From assembly GCA_004010935.1 (NCBI GenBank), contig CP026511.1, positions 3,596,001 through 3,660,000 on the forward strand: 64,000 nt of DNA, read 5' to 3'. How positions within the stretch are numbered: the stretch's first letter is position 1; each line of letters starts with the position of its first letter. This DNA is from Pseudomonadaceae bacterium SI-3 (GTDB lineage Bacteria; Pseudomonadota; Gammaproteobacteria; Pseudomonadales; Pseudomonadaceae). The notes under the pieces were generated by a model. That model searched no databases and was not told the DNA's origin. It saw nothing but the letters and a program-made list of their open reading frames with translations. A program made the translations under genes and the position numbers. Below are positions 54,216-61,232 of this stretch, piece by piece.

Positions 54216-55331
54216 TCAAACAGCCCTGACCAGACGAATCCGGGTGATCTCCGACGGCGCCCCGAAGCGCAGCGGCGGCCCCCAGTAACCTGTGCCACGG
54301 CTGATATAGATCTGCATGTCACCAACGCGCTGCAGCCCCGCCACCCAGGGCTGCTGCCAGCGCACAAAATGCATCCACGGCCAAAATTGGCCGCCGTGCG
54401 TATGGCCGGACAACTGCAGATCACAGCCAGCCTCAACTGCCGCCTGAGCCGAACGCGGCTGGTGCGCCAAGAGTAAGCGCGGCAAGTCATCGGGCGCGCC
54501 CGCAAACGCAGCGATCGGATCGCTTCGATGGCTGGGCCGGAACAGCTCAGCTGAATAGTCGGCGATGCCAGCCAATACCAAGCGAGCACCGTCGTGTTCG
54601 AGTTGAACATGACGATTGAGCAACACTGCCATACCCAGCCGCTCAAACTCGGCAATCCAGCTGTCGGCACCGGAATAGTATTCGTGGTTGCCGGTCACTA
54701 CGTAAGTGCCATGACGGGCGCTCAGTTGAGCCAACGGCGCAATGTCATCGGCCAGATCGACAACACTGCCGTCTACAAGATCGCCAGTGATAACGATCAG
54801 ATCGGGAGAAAGTCCATTGACCCGCCTGACAATCGCATCGATATATCCCTGTTTGATTGTCGGCCCAACGTGGATGTCACTGAGCTGCACAATGCTGAAA
54901 CCCTCCAGTGCCGGCGGAAGATCTCGCAAGGCGATGTCGCGCACGACTACTCGAGCCGTGCGCCGGGCGTTGAGCACGCCGAACAGGGTAACGGCTGCAA
55001 CCGCGACTAGGACCGCCAGCGCCGAGCCCTGCGCAATTGCAGCCGACTCCCAGCCCAGCAGTGAAGCCAACACCAATGCAAAGGCTCGCAGCAATGCGAA
55101 TATCGCCAGGCTGGAAAAGATTCCCATCGCCAGCAATCCAGTCCACGCCAGCAGCGCACTGCCCGCCCCTCGCACCAGCACGCCGTAGCGCATTAGTACA
55201 GCCGAAAGCACCAGATAGCCCCACGCTAAAACGCTGCCGAACAGCCCAAGCGCAAGATCAGGGATCACCGTGACACCGACGAACACATGCAAGCCAATCA
55301 GCAGGACCGCAACCAATAACCGCCTGTTCAT
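54216..55331 (-). CDS. Membrane-anchored metallophosphoesterase
   Basis: A 371-residue calcineurin-like phosphoesterase. Four or so hydrophobic segments occupy the first ~125 residues; then come the metal motifs in order: QLSDIHVGP, ITGDLVDG, VTGNHEYY, LLAHQPRS and SGHTHGGQFWPW. This layout is like YkuE/YaeI-type enzymes, some of which act on lipid A precursors or other phospholipids. Substrate unknown. Confidence 0.92.
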   Translation of the reverse strand: MNRRLLVAVLLIGLHVFVGVTVIPDLALGLFGSVLAWGYLVLSAVLMRYGVLVRGAGSALLAWTGLLAMGIFSSLAIFALLRAFALVLASLLGWESAAIAQGSALAVLVAVAAVTLFGVLNARRTARVVVRDIALRDLPPALEGFSIVQLSDIHVGPTIKQGYIDAIVRRVNGLSPDLIVITGDLVDGSVVDLADDIAPLAQLSARHGTYVVTGNHEYYSGADSWIAEFERLGMAVLLNRHVQLEHDGARLVLAGIADYSAELFRPSHRSDPIAAFAGAPDDLPRLLLAHQPRSAQAAVEAGCDLQLSGHTHGGQFWPWMHFVRWQQPWVAGLQRVGDMQIYISRGTGYWGPPLRFGAPSEITRIRLVRAV

Positions 55332-55836
55332 GCGTTACGTCTCTTGAGCAAAGGGGGGAGGCATTGCTACGCCTCCAGCGAACGGGCTGCGTATCGGTAT
55401 CGACAAGTAGTTGAGAGGGCCAACATCACAGAAACGCACCACTTCACGACTTGCCCTCAAGCAGGGTACCTCGGAGCTTTTACCCCATAACAGTCGTATT
55501 CGAAATCGAAACATCACAACGGGAACAGGCCCATCTGGACTTCGCCTCTCGGGACGGCACAACCGTCCTGATACGAGCAGACAAGTGACCGAGCGCATAG
55601 AGTTTTAGCGGAACGAACCCTGCGGTTCGTGTGCCCGATATTTGGCCCGTATGCGCGCAGTCAAAAGCTGGCGTTCTGATCTAGAGAAGCACCAGGCCCG
55701 CGGACCAGTCCGCCCCACCAACACCCCAGATGCGTGCAAGCTACGACATCCCGCTGCGTGTAACGGCCCTCGCGATTGGAGAGCCTTTGGCGATGCTCGA
55801 CACTGCCGGGTCCTGCAGCTGGAGGCAAGCGAACCG
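55332..55836. other. Gene-poor stretch
   Basis: No open frame here has a recognisable domain or a good ribosome site. The stretch includes the presumed promoter of the metallophosphoesterase gene. I see no repeats or RNA gene. Confidence 0.35.
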
Positions 55837-56031
55837 CTACATCACGCCTGGGTCAGGCATCGGATCCGGCGGTGGCGGCTCTTTTTCCAATTGTTCAAGT
55901 ACCTCGTCCGGCAGAACGCCGCCATCGTCCAGCTCGGTATCACTCTCGGCGTCGTCGAGGTCGTTCATTGGCGATTCGTCCGCCAGCCAGGGATACAGGG
56001 GAGGATCGCTTGGATGGGTAGTGCTGAGCAT
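55837..56031 (-). CDS. Small acidic proline-rich protein, unknown
   Basis: A 64-residue protein, MLSTTHPSDPPLYPWLADE at the start, then an Asp/Glu-rich middle (DLDDAESDTELDDGG) and a Pro-rich end (EPPPPDPMPDPGVM). A Shine-Dalgarno AGGAG lies 6 bases before the ATG, which is the main reason to trust it. There is no signal peptide or membrane segment. It would be strongly acidic and probably disordered. Family not recognised. Confidence 0.55.
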   Translation of the reverse strand: MLSTTHPSDPPLYPWLADESPMNDLDDAESDTELDDGGVLPDEVLEQLEKEPPPPDPMPDPGVM

Positions 56032-56172
56032 GATGATCTCCTCGCAGGTGTGTCTCCAAAGTTAGGCAGGCCCGACCCGGCATCGTTCGGACCGGTCATC
56101 CGTGACGCGCACAGGCCGGCTGGATCTGGCACTCGCTCAGTAATCGGAAAAACAGCCGATGCGCGCGGTTAG

Positions 56173-56421
56173 TACGATCACGCAGAAGTAGACAGCCAAG
56201 CGGCTGCAGCACTTGACGTTAGCCCGACGGGCCCCGTCCAGCGAGCCCTGAGCATGACCACCAAGCGCGACCTCCTCGCCGCCAACCTGGCTGCGGCTGG
56301 CTGATCAAGGAGATCCAACAGAACGCCACGCTGGTACGCAACGGGCACTTGGTCAGCCTCGCGTTCGCGCCGAAATTGGGCTTGATCGACAGCGCACCGG
56401 TAACGGTCGGACCGGCGGCAT
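56173..56421 (+). pseudogene. Possible frameshifted coding remnant
   Basis: Two plus-strand frames join into one plausible protein end. One frame is open from 56173 and reads SMTTKRDLLAANLAAAG before a stop at 56302. A frame offset by two bases continues from about 56295 as GWLIKEIQQNATLVRNG and LVSLAFAPKLGLIDSAP to a stop at 56421. The residue flow across the shift looks natural, suggesting a one- or two-base indel. There is no intact start and I cannot name the family. It lies between the small acidic gene and tRNA-Met. Confidence 0.35.
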
Positions 56422-56502
56422 AAGCATTTGAAAAAGCAGGCAGAAAAAGCGCACCAGGAGGGTTGACACACAACTGCGCGGCGCGAATAATGCGCGCCAC
56501 TT

Positions 56503-56579
56503 GGCTACGTAGCTCAGTTGGTTAGAGCATAGCATTCATAATGCTGGGGTCCGGGGTTCAAGTCCCTGCGTAGCCACCA
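56503..56579 (+). tRNA. tRNA-Met (CAT), elongator type
   Basis: A 77-base cloverleaf: acceptor GGCTACG / CGTAGCC, anticodon CAT in loop TTCATAA, T-arm with TTCAAGT, and encoded CCA. The paired first base (G-C) indicates the elongator rather than the initiator. A tRNA-Ile with CAT modified to lysidine is the alternative. Its 3' end is the likely attachment site of the neighbouring prophage. Confidence 0.93.
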
Positions 56580-56589
56580 AACAAAACAA

Positions 56590-56617
56590 GGGCTTACCGA
56601 AAGGTAGGCCCTTTTTT
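56590..56617. terminator. Terminator after tRNA-Met, possibly shared with higBA
   Basis: GGGCTTACC and GGTAGGCCC form a 9-bp stem (one G-T pair) with a GAAA loop and a following T-run on the plus strand. An A-rich left flank would also allow use by the converging higBA transcript. Confidence 0.8.
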
Positions 56618-56661
56618 GTTGTGCTCAGTGACTACAGGATGACTACACCGCGCCTACGTGG

Positions 56662-56967
56662 TTAACCAGTAGCTCGCAGCGGCTCGACTTCATGCTCGAT
56701 CTCTTCGCCATTCGCTGCATAGGTAGTCGCTAGAGCGTAGTCCGACTGCAGGTTCATCCAGAACTGTGCGGATGTATCGAAGTAGCGGCCCAGGCGGATA
56801 GCGGTATCAGCCGTTATCCCGCGACGCTCACGCACAATGTCATTAATGGTTGGGGCCGATACACGTAGCGCACGAGCAAGCGCAGCGGGAGTGATGCCCA
56901 GCGGCTCTAGAAATTCTTCGCGCAGCACTTCACCAGGGTGAACGGGGCGCATGCCGTTAATTGCCAT
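56662..56967 (-). CDS. higA: HigA family antitoxin
   Basis: A 101-residue Xre-type helix-turn-helix protein, MAINGMRPVHPGEVLREEF at the start, HTH in ITPAALARALRVSAPTINDIV, and the family-typical FWMNLQSDYALA near the end. It neutralises HigB and represses the operon in studied systems. AGGAGGT lies 6 bases before the ATG. It follows the toxin gene by 12 bases, in the toxin-first order characteristic of higBA. Confidence 0.95.
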   Translation of the reverse strand: MAINGMRPVHPGEVLREEFLEPLGITPAALARALRVSAPTINDIVRERRGITADTAIRLGRYFDTSAQFWMNLQSDYALATTYAANGEEIEHEVEPLRATG

Positions 56968-56979
56968 GTAGCCACCTCC

Positions 56980-57258
56980 TCAGTGGTAATCGACGATCTC
57001 AACCTGTGTGGGGCCTGCGTCTGTCCAGACAAAGCAGATCCGCCACTGGTCGTTGATCCTGATGCTATGTTGCCCTGCCCGGTTGCCTTGCAATGCTTCC
57101 AACCTGTTGCCCGGCGGGGAGCGTAGATCTCGCAGCTCCGTTGCCGCATTGAGCATCGCGAGCTTTCTGGTCGCGACGTTCAGGATGTTTCCCCAACGCC
57201 GGGAGCCTCCTGACTCGAACAACGCTCGGGTTTCATCACACCTGAAACTCAGAATCAC
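56980..57258 (-). CDS. higB: HigB family toxin (RelE/ParE superfamily)
   Basis: A 92-residue mRNA interferase-type toxin that in characterised members cuts mRNA at the ribosome. It begins at GTG (ILSFRCDETRALFESG) with AAGGA before it. Family motifs are LRSPPGNRLEALQGNRAGQHS and the C-terminal INDQWRICFVWTDAGP...VEIVDYH. The key basic and aromatic residues appear intact, so it is probably active. Confidence 0.95.
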   Translation of the reverse strand: MILSFRCDETRALFESGGSRRWGNILNVATRKLAMLNAATELRDLRSPPGNRLEALQGNRAGQHSIRINDQWRICFVWTDAGPTQVEIVDYH

Positions 57259-57268
57259 GCTTTAATCC

Positions 57269-57285
57269 TTAACGTTAAGCGTTAA
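57269..57285. promoter_or_regulatory. Repeated TTAACG motif near higB start
   Basis: The palindrome TTAACGTTAA (57269-57278) is followed by GCGTTAA, giving a second half-site. It lies just after the predicted -10 box, 11-27 bases before the higB start, and could be a HigA operator. Confidence 0.4.
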
Positions 57286-57288
57286 TGA

Positions 57289-57316
57289 ATCATATACCAA
57301 TTGGTAAAGTCGTCAA
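57289..57316 (-). promoter_or_regulatory. higBA promoter with internal palindrome
   Basis: On the minus strand TTGACG (57311-57316), a 16-base spacer and TATGAT (57289-57294) fit a sigma-70 promoter. The perfect 12-bp palindrome TACCAATTGGTA (57295-57306) sits in the spacer and is a good candidate HigA operator. The -35 box overlaps the integrase stop codon. Confidence 0.65.
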
Positions 57317-58308
57317 GACGCGCCAATCGAATGCCCAGCCTGTGCCAGTGGCGAAAGCCGTAGGGCTGACTCCAGGTGATCCGGTGACAAATGGGCATAG
57401 CGCATCGTCATGGTGATCGACGAGTGCCCTAGGATTCGCTGCAGGCTGAGAATGTCACCGCCGGCCATCATGTAGTGACTGGCGAAGGTGTGCCGGAGGA
57501 TATGGGTTAGCTGCCCTGGTGTATCGAAACCACAACGTTTGTAAGCACCTCGGAATGCAGATCGACACGTCATGAACAGCCGTCCGTTCCCGGGCATCCC
57601 GAGCTTCAACGCTATTTCCTCGACCTCCTTCGGTATCGGTACGGACCGAGACTGCCTGTTCTTTGTCCGGTGAAAATGCGCCTTGCCACCGAATAGAGCT
57701 GCACGGGAGATGGATTCCGCCTCATCCCAGCGAGCGCCCGTAGCCAAGCACAGAAGCGCAACCGGATAGGTGTGGTTGTTGGTCGACCGGCGACACTCAT
57801 CGAGCAGCTGGCGGATCTGTGGAAGCGTCAGAAAGGTCAGCTCGGTTTGGTCGGTTTTGATCTGGCGGATGCTGGCTAGCGGGTTCTTACCCACCCAGGC
57901 GCCAAGGCGGATCAGCTCGGAGAACACGGCGGACAGGTAGCGTTGTTCGTGGTTGACCGTATGCGGAGAAGCTTCCTTGAGTCTGAGCTGACGATAGCGT
58001 GCCCATGCCAGGGCATCGAATTCAGAGGCCAGAGGGTCACCTAGCCGTTCAGCGATCGCGAGCGTTCGTGACAGTCGTGTTTTCTCGTCTTTCAGCGAGC
58101 AGCCGTGAAGCGTGTGCCACAGTGTTACCAAGTCCGAGAGGCGGTCATCGAGCGGTCGGCCTGTCAGCTTGAAGGTCGCAAAGAACTCGGATTCATAGCG
58201 CTGAGCTGCTGCCTTCGTCAGAAATCCTTTCTTGCGAATACGCCGCCCTGCCCGGCCATTCTCGTAGAAGTCGGCGGTCCAGGTTTTGCCGTCTTTTCGG
58301 GCCGTCAT
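57313..58308 (-). CDS. Tyrosine recombinase/integrase of the prophage
   Basis: A 331-residue site-specific recombinase. An N-terminal Arm/SAM-like part (KTWTADFYENGRAGRRIRKKGF) is followed by the catalytic domain: first Arg in LATGARWDEAESI, HxxR box in HILRHTFASHYMMAGG, and the nucleophile Tyr in LGHSSITMTMRYAHLS. It resembles the integrase at the end of Pf-type phages. Its start overlaps the stop of the replication gene by four bases (ATGA). Confidence 0.93.
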   Translation of the reverse strand: MTARKDGKTWTADFYENGRAGRRIRKKGFLTKAAAQRYESEFFATFKLTGRPLDDRLSDLVTLWHTLHGCSLKDEKTRLSRTLAIAERLGDPLASEFDALAWARYRQLRLKEASPHTVNHEQRYLSAVFSELIRLGAWVGKNPLASIRQIKTDQTELTFLTLPQIRQLLDECRRSTNNHTYPVALLCLATGARWDEAESISRAALFGGKAHFHRTKNRQSRSVPIPKEVEEIALKLGMPGNGRLFMTCRSAFRGAYKRCGFDTPGQLTHILRHTFASHYMMAGGDILSLQRILGHSSITMTMRYAHLSPDHLESALRLSPLAQAGHSIGAS

Positions 58309-59585
58309 ACAGCCCTACCCCATCGAACATGACGCTCTTGGAGCAGGTTCTTGATGTGCTTGTACAGATCACGTTCCGTCATATCCTTGGACGCATAGTG
58401 ATCACGGATCACCGGCCAGCATTCCCACTCGCGCAACCGGTCAAAAGCTTGCTTAGCGCCCACCCGCTCCCTTGCTAGTAGGCTTACGAAGTTTCCCAGG
58501 AACAGTTCCACGTTCTTGCCGCTGAATCCACGGCTGGTCTTGTAGTAGCGCTTGTATTCGGTGTCATCGATCAGGGAATCGACCGCCACGTCGACCCGCA
58601 CGTCATCACGCATAAGCGTCCAGATCGGCTCAAAGTACCCAGGGCGTGCAAGCAGCTTGAATTGACCGAGGCCGTACCGCCATAGGCCGTCCAGATGAGC
58701 CGAGAAAGCGGCATAGGAATCCGTCTCGATGGCTTTTCCGGTCTTCACGTCGACGGAACCGCTGGCGAACTGCTGAATGATTGAATGGTGGTAACGCAGC
58801 TCGACACGCCAAACGTCCGCGTTCGGGTCGTAGTTGTCAGGATCAGCCAGATCGAAGGAATCACGACGACGCCAGACGCTTTCCCAGAAGTCCAGCTTGT
58901 CGGTAGCACGGGCCTGTTCGGTCTTGTTGTAGATGCAGAGCTGGACGCCCCCAGCAGAACCGAACATGGACGTTTCCCCACGACCGTAAACGCTGGATTT
59001 GGTCGCCCACTCGATCTGGTTGATGCCAGTGATGTCGCGGTGCGTTCTGGCGCGACAGTGCAAGCGCGCTACCAGATCAACCGGAGGCTTCCAGCCCTGC
59101 AGATCTAGCGCCAGGTGAACGGCACACTGGTTACGCTCTCGATGGGTCAGCACTGCTGCAGCGTAATAATCCATGCGCTCTTGCAGACGCTCAGGCGACA
59201 GCGTGTCGATGGCATGGGGTGACACCTCGATTTTCAGGTGCGGACCGATGCTGTCGAGCTTGGCGTTGAAGTTCTTGATGAGCAGGATGAAGCCGAGATC
59301 AGCGTTTTGCAGCTTGTACTGGTAGCCCGAGTCCCGCCCTACCCGTCCGGAATGCCAGATCTGCCCAGCGAACTCGACTAAAGCGCCCGGTCTCTCGAAC
59401 AACGCCATGATTTCCGGTCGAATCAGCCCGCGATACAACTGGCGAACTGTATCGACGCCACAGCGGAGCAGGCGAACGGATGAAAGATCCACAAACTGGA
59501 CCGTGCTCGGATCGACGAATAGTCGGCTATGGGCATCTTCCAACCCGGTCAGGATGTCGATGCGTTTGAAGTCCTTATTTGCCAT
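58305..59585 (-). CDS. Phage replication initiation protein (Pf1-like, pII type)
   Basis: A 426-residue protein that should start rolling-circle replication of the phage genome. The middle carries the replication-initiation-factor pattern, with CRARTHRDITGINQIEW, GGVQLCIYNKTEQARATDK and WRVELRYHHSIIQQF. The Tyr and Glu in YNKTEQAR and VELRYH are plausible catalytic or metal residues. It matches the Rep protein that precedes the integrase in Pf-type prophages. It is next to the hairpin region that may be its target. Confidence 0.85.
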   Translation of the reverse strand: MANKDFKRIDILTGLEDAHSRLFVDPSTVQFVDLSSVRLLRCGVDTVRQLYRGLIRPEIMALFERPGALVEFAGQIWHSGRVGRDSGYQYKLQNADLGFILLIKNFNAKLDSIGPHLKIEVSPHAIDTLSPERLQERMDYYAAAVLTHRERNQCAVHLALDLQGWKPPVDLVARLHCRARTHRDITGINQIEWATKSSVYGRGETSMFGSAGGVQLCIYNKTEQARATDKLDFWESVWRRRDSFDLADPDNYDPNADVWRVELRYHHSIIQQFASGSVDVKTGKAIETDSYAAFSAHLDGLWRYGLGQFKLLARPGYFEPIWTLMRDDVRVDVAVDSLIDDTEYKRYYKTSRGFSGKNVELFLGNFVSLLARERVGAKQAFDRLREWECWPVIRDHYASKDMTERDLYKHIKNLLQERHVRWGRAV

Positions 59586-59650
59586 TCCTTTTTCCCCTTT
59601 ACTATGGATTACTCTGGTTGCTCACTAGAATTTGTATGACGTGTTACAGG

Positions 59651-59716
59651 GACGTCAGCGCGCGCAGCACGCCGGCTCGTGCCTCGCCGTGCGTGCCAAG
59701 GACGCGCTGACGGTCT
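59651..59716. other. Candidate inovirus origin or packaging hairpin
   Basis: CGTCAGCGCG (59654-59663) pairs perfectly with CGCGCTGACG (59704-59713). Inside, GCACG (59668-59672) can pair with CGTGC at 59679-59683 or 59693-59697. It fills the noncoding gap between zot and rep, the place where filamentous phages usually carry origin and packaging hairpins. Confidence 0.55.
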
Positions 59717-60913
59717 TCACCACAGGAATTGCCCCTTCTCGTACGGCACGCGAGTGAAACGGGTCCCCTGGGCTTCGTTCTGGTCCTGGCGTGGTTGTGC
59801 TGCCAGCTGCGGAGCCGGTAGCTGGTTGTTTCGGTTCTGGTCCTGCATCGAGCCTCGGTCGGGCTTGGTCGGGTCGAAATAGCCGTTCTGCACAACCGTC
59901 ATGCAGAACTCGAACGACACCTCCAGCAACGTGCCTTGCTGGGTATTGCAGCGGCAGCCGGTCAGCCCGTCATCGGTGTCACCGATGCTCATTCGCCTTC
60001 GGTTGCGGCCTATCAGATCCCGGTCGGTGGTGGCGATGCAGATGGGTTTGGGGAAGGACTGCGGGGTGTTCAGCTGGTCATAGATCGGTGCGGAGCCGGG
60101 CACATCCTGAATTCGAGGAACCCGAGATCCTAAGTACTGCTCGAGCGTTTGCGGCTGTTCCTGGCCCTGTCCACCGATGGGGTTGATGAAGGAGCCAACT
60201 ACGCTTTTTGCCTGATCGACCATGCTTTCAGATTCAATCGGCGCGCTGATCTGGTCTGCTGCTTCCGGCGCGGTCTTTTCCTCCTCATAGCGCGCATAGG
60301 CGCGGTAGACGAGAAAGCCAGCACCGATGATCACCGCCGCGGCCAGCAGGAACTTGGTCGGCACCTTCGTTTGGAAGTGGTGCTTAGCGTTCGTGCTGGT
60401 GTAGGCGCCGAAGTACTTCTTATCCAGCCGGAGCGACTTCTTGTCGGCATCCTTGAAGCTGGATTTCACCTCGACCTTTTCCACCACCACTTCGGATTCG
60501 AAGCGCAGCAGCTGGGAGGATTTGAAGACGCGCCAGTAGTGGATATGCGAGTTGCACAGGCGGCGAAGGTGAACATCGAGGTAGCGCGGGTCTTGAGTCA
60601 CCAGATGCACTTCGTGGCCCTGGTGGCGCATGGTCTCGAAGCGGGTGATGTGCTCCGGTGGCCGTGCCCTGGGATCGCGTGAGCCAAACCAGCCTTGGGC
60701 CTCATCGACCACGATGATCGCGTCGGCCGGTAGCTCGAACCACTTCTCCGGATCTTCAAACACGAACCAGCTCGCCTTGAGCTGTTCGGGTTTGAGGCCG
60801 TTGATGTTGTGGTAATAGACGACGCGCCCTTGGGCGTGGGCGCTCTGGTCGACTTCGCGGATGGTGTTAAGGGTCTTGCCGTGCCCCGGCTTGCCCGTGC
60901 GGATAATGAGCAT
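59717..60913 (-). CDS. Zot domain protein (phage assembly ATPase, pI-like)
   Basis: A 398-residue inner-membrane ATPase needed for extrusion of filamentous virions. The chosen start MLIIRTGKPGHGKTLN puts Walker A at residues 7-14; the frame is open upstream across the next gene. Walker B is in AIIVVDEAQGWFG, and a membrane segment lies at about 187-204 (FLLAAAVIIGAGFLVYRAYA). The remainder (~190 residues, with paired cysteines in GCRCNT) would face the periplasm. It is 4 bases after the DUF2523 gene. Confidence 0.93.
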   Translation of the reverse strand: MLIIRTGKPGHGKTLNTIREVDQSAHAQGRVVYYHNINGLKPEQLKASWFVFEDPEKWFELPADAIIVVDEAQGWFGSRDPRARPPEHITRFETMRHQGHEVHLVTQDPRYLDVHLRRLCNSHIHYWRVFKSSQLLRFESEVVVEKVEVKSSFKDADKKSLRLDKKYFGAYTSTNAKHHFQTKVPTKFLLAAAVIIGAGFLVYRAYARYEEEKTAPEAADQISAPIESESMVDQAKSVVGSFINPIGGQGQEQPQTLEQYLGSRVPRIQDVPGSAPIYDQLNTPQSFPKPICIATTDRDLIGRNRRRMSIGDTDDGLTGCRCNTQQGTLLEVSFEFCMTVVQNGYFDPTKPDRGSMQDQNRNNQLPAPQLAAQPRQDQNEAQGTRFTRVPYEKGQFLW

Positions 60914-60917
60914 GGGA

Positions 60918-61232
60918 TCAGGCCGTGAAGGTAGTGACGTTGCCGAGCTTGGTGCGGCGATCGGCAAGCTTGTCGATGCCACTCAACACCAGGCGCGTAG
61001 TAATCGCAGCGAAGTACATGTTCAGTGCGACATCGATCTTCGCCAGCCCCAGGATCAGCTGAATCGACTGTGCGACGTTGCCCATGTTGGTGAGCATGTA
61101 ATCCTTGGCTTCGCCGATCACGAAGTTAATGCCGAGGTAGCTGACCATTCCGATGCCAAGTACCCGCAAAACCATCATCACTAGCGGTTTGACGATCATC
61201 ACGGCCAGCATGGCAAGGTAGTAAAAATGCAT
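60918..61232 (-). CDS. DUF2523 membrane protein (pVI-like minor coat)
   Basis: A 104-residue protein with hydrophobic segments at about 3-27 and 28-42, and an amphipathic helix further on (NVAQSIQLILGLAKIDVALNMYFAAITTRLV). It matches the DUF2523 family, encoded between pIII and Zot in inoviruses and thought to cap the virion with pIII. Its ATG overlaps the pIII stop by one base (TGATG). Confidence 0.88.
   Translation of the reverse strand: MHFYYLAMLAVMIVKPLVMMVLRVLGIGMVSYLGINFVIGEAKDYMLTNMGNVAQSIQLILGLAKIDVALNMYFAAITTRLVLSGIDKLADRRTKLGNVTTFTA

Noticed and set aside
55642..56172. A 176-codon plus-strand frame
   Set aside because: Opposite the small acidic gene, without a ribosome site or domain; composition Arg/Pro/His rich as in shadow frames.
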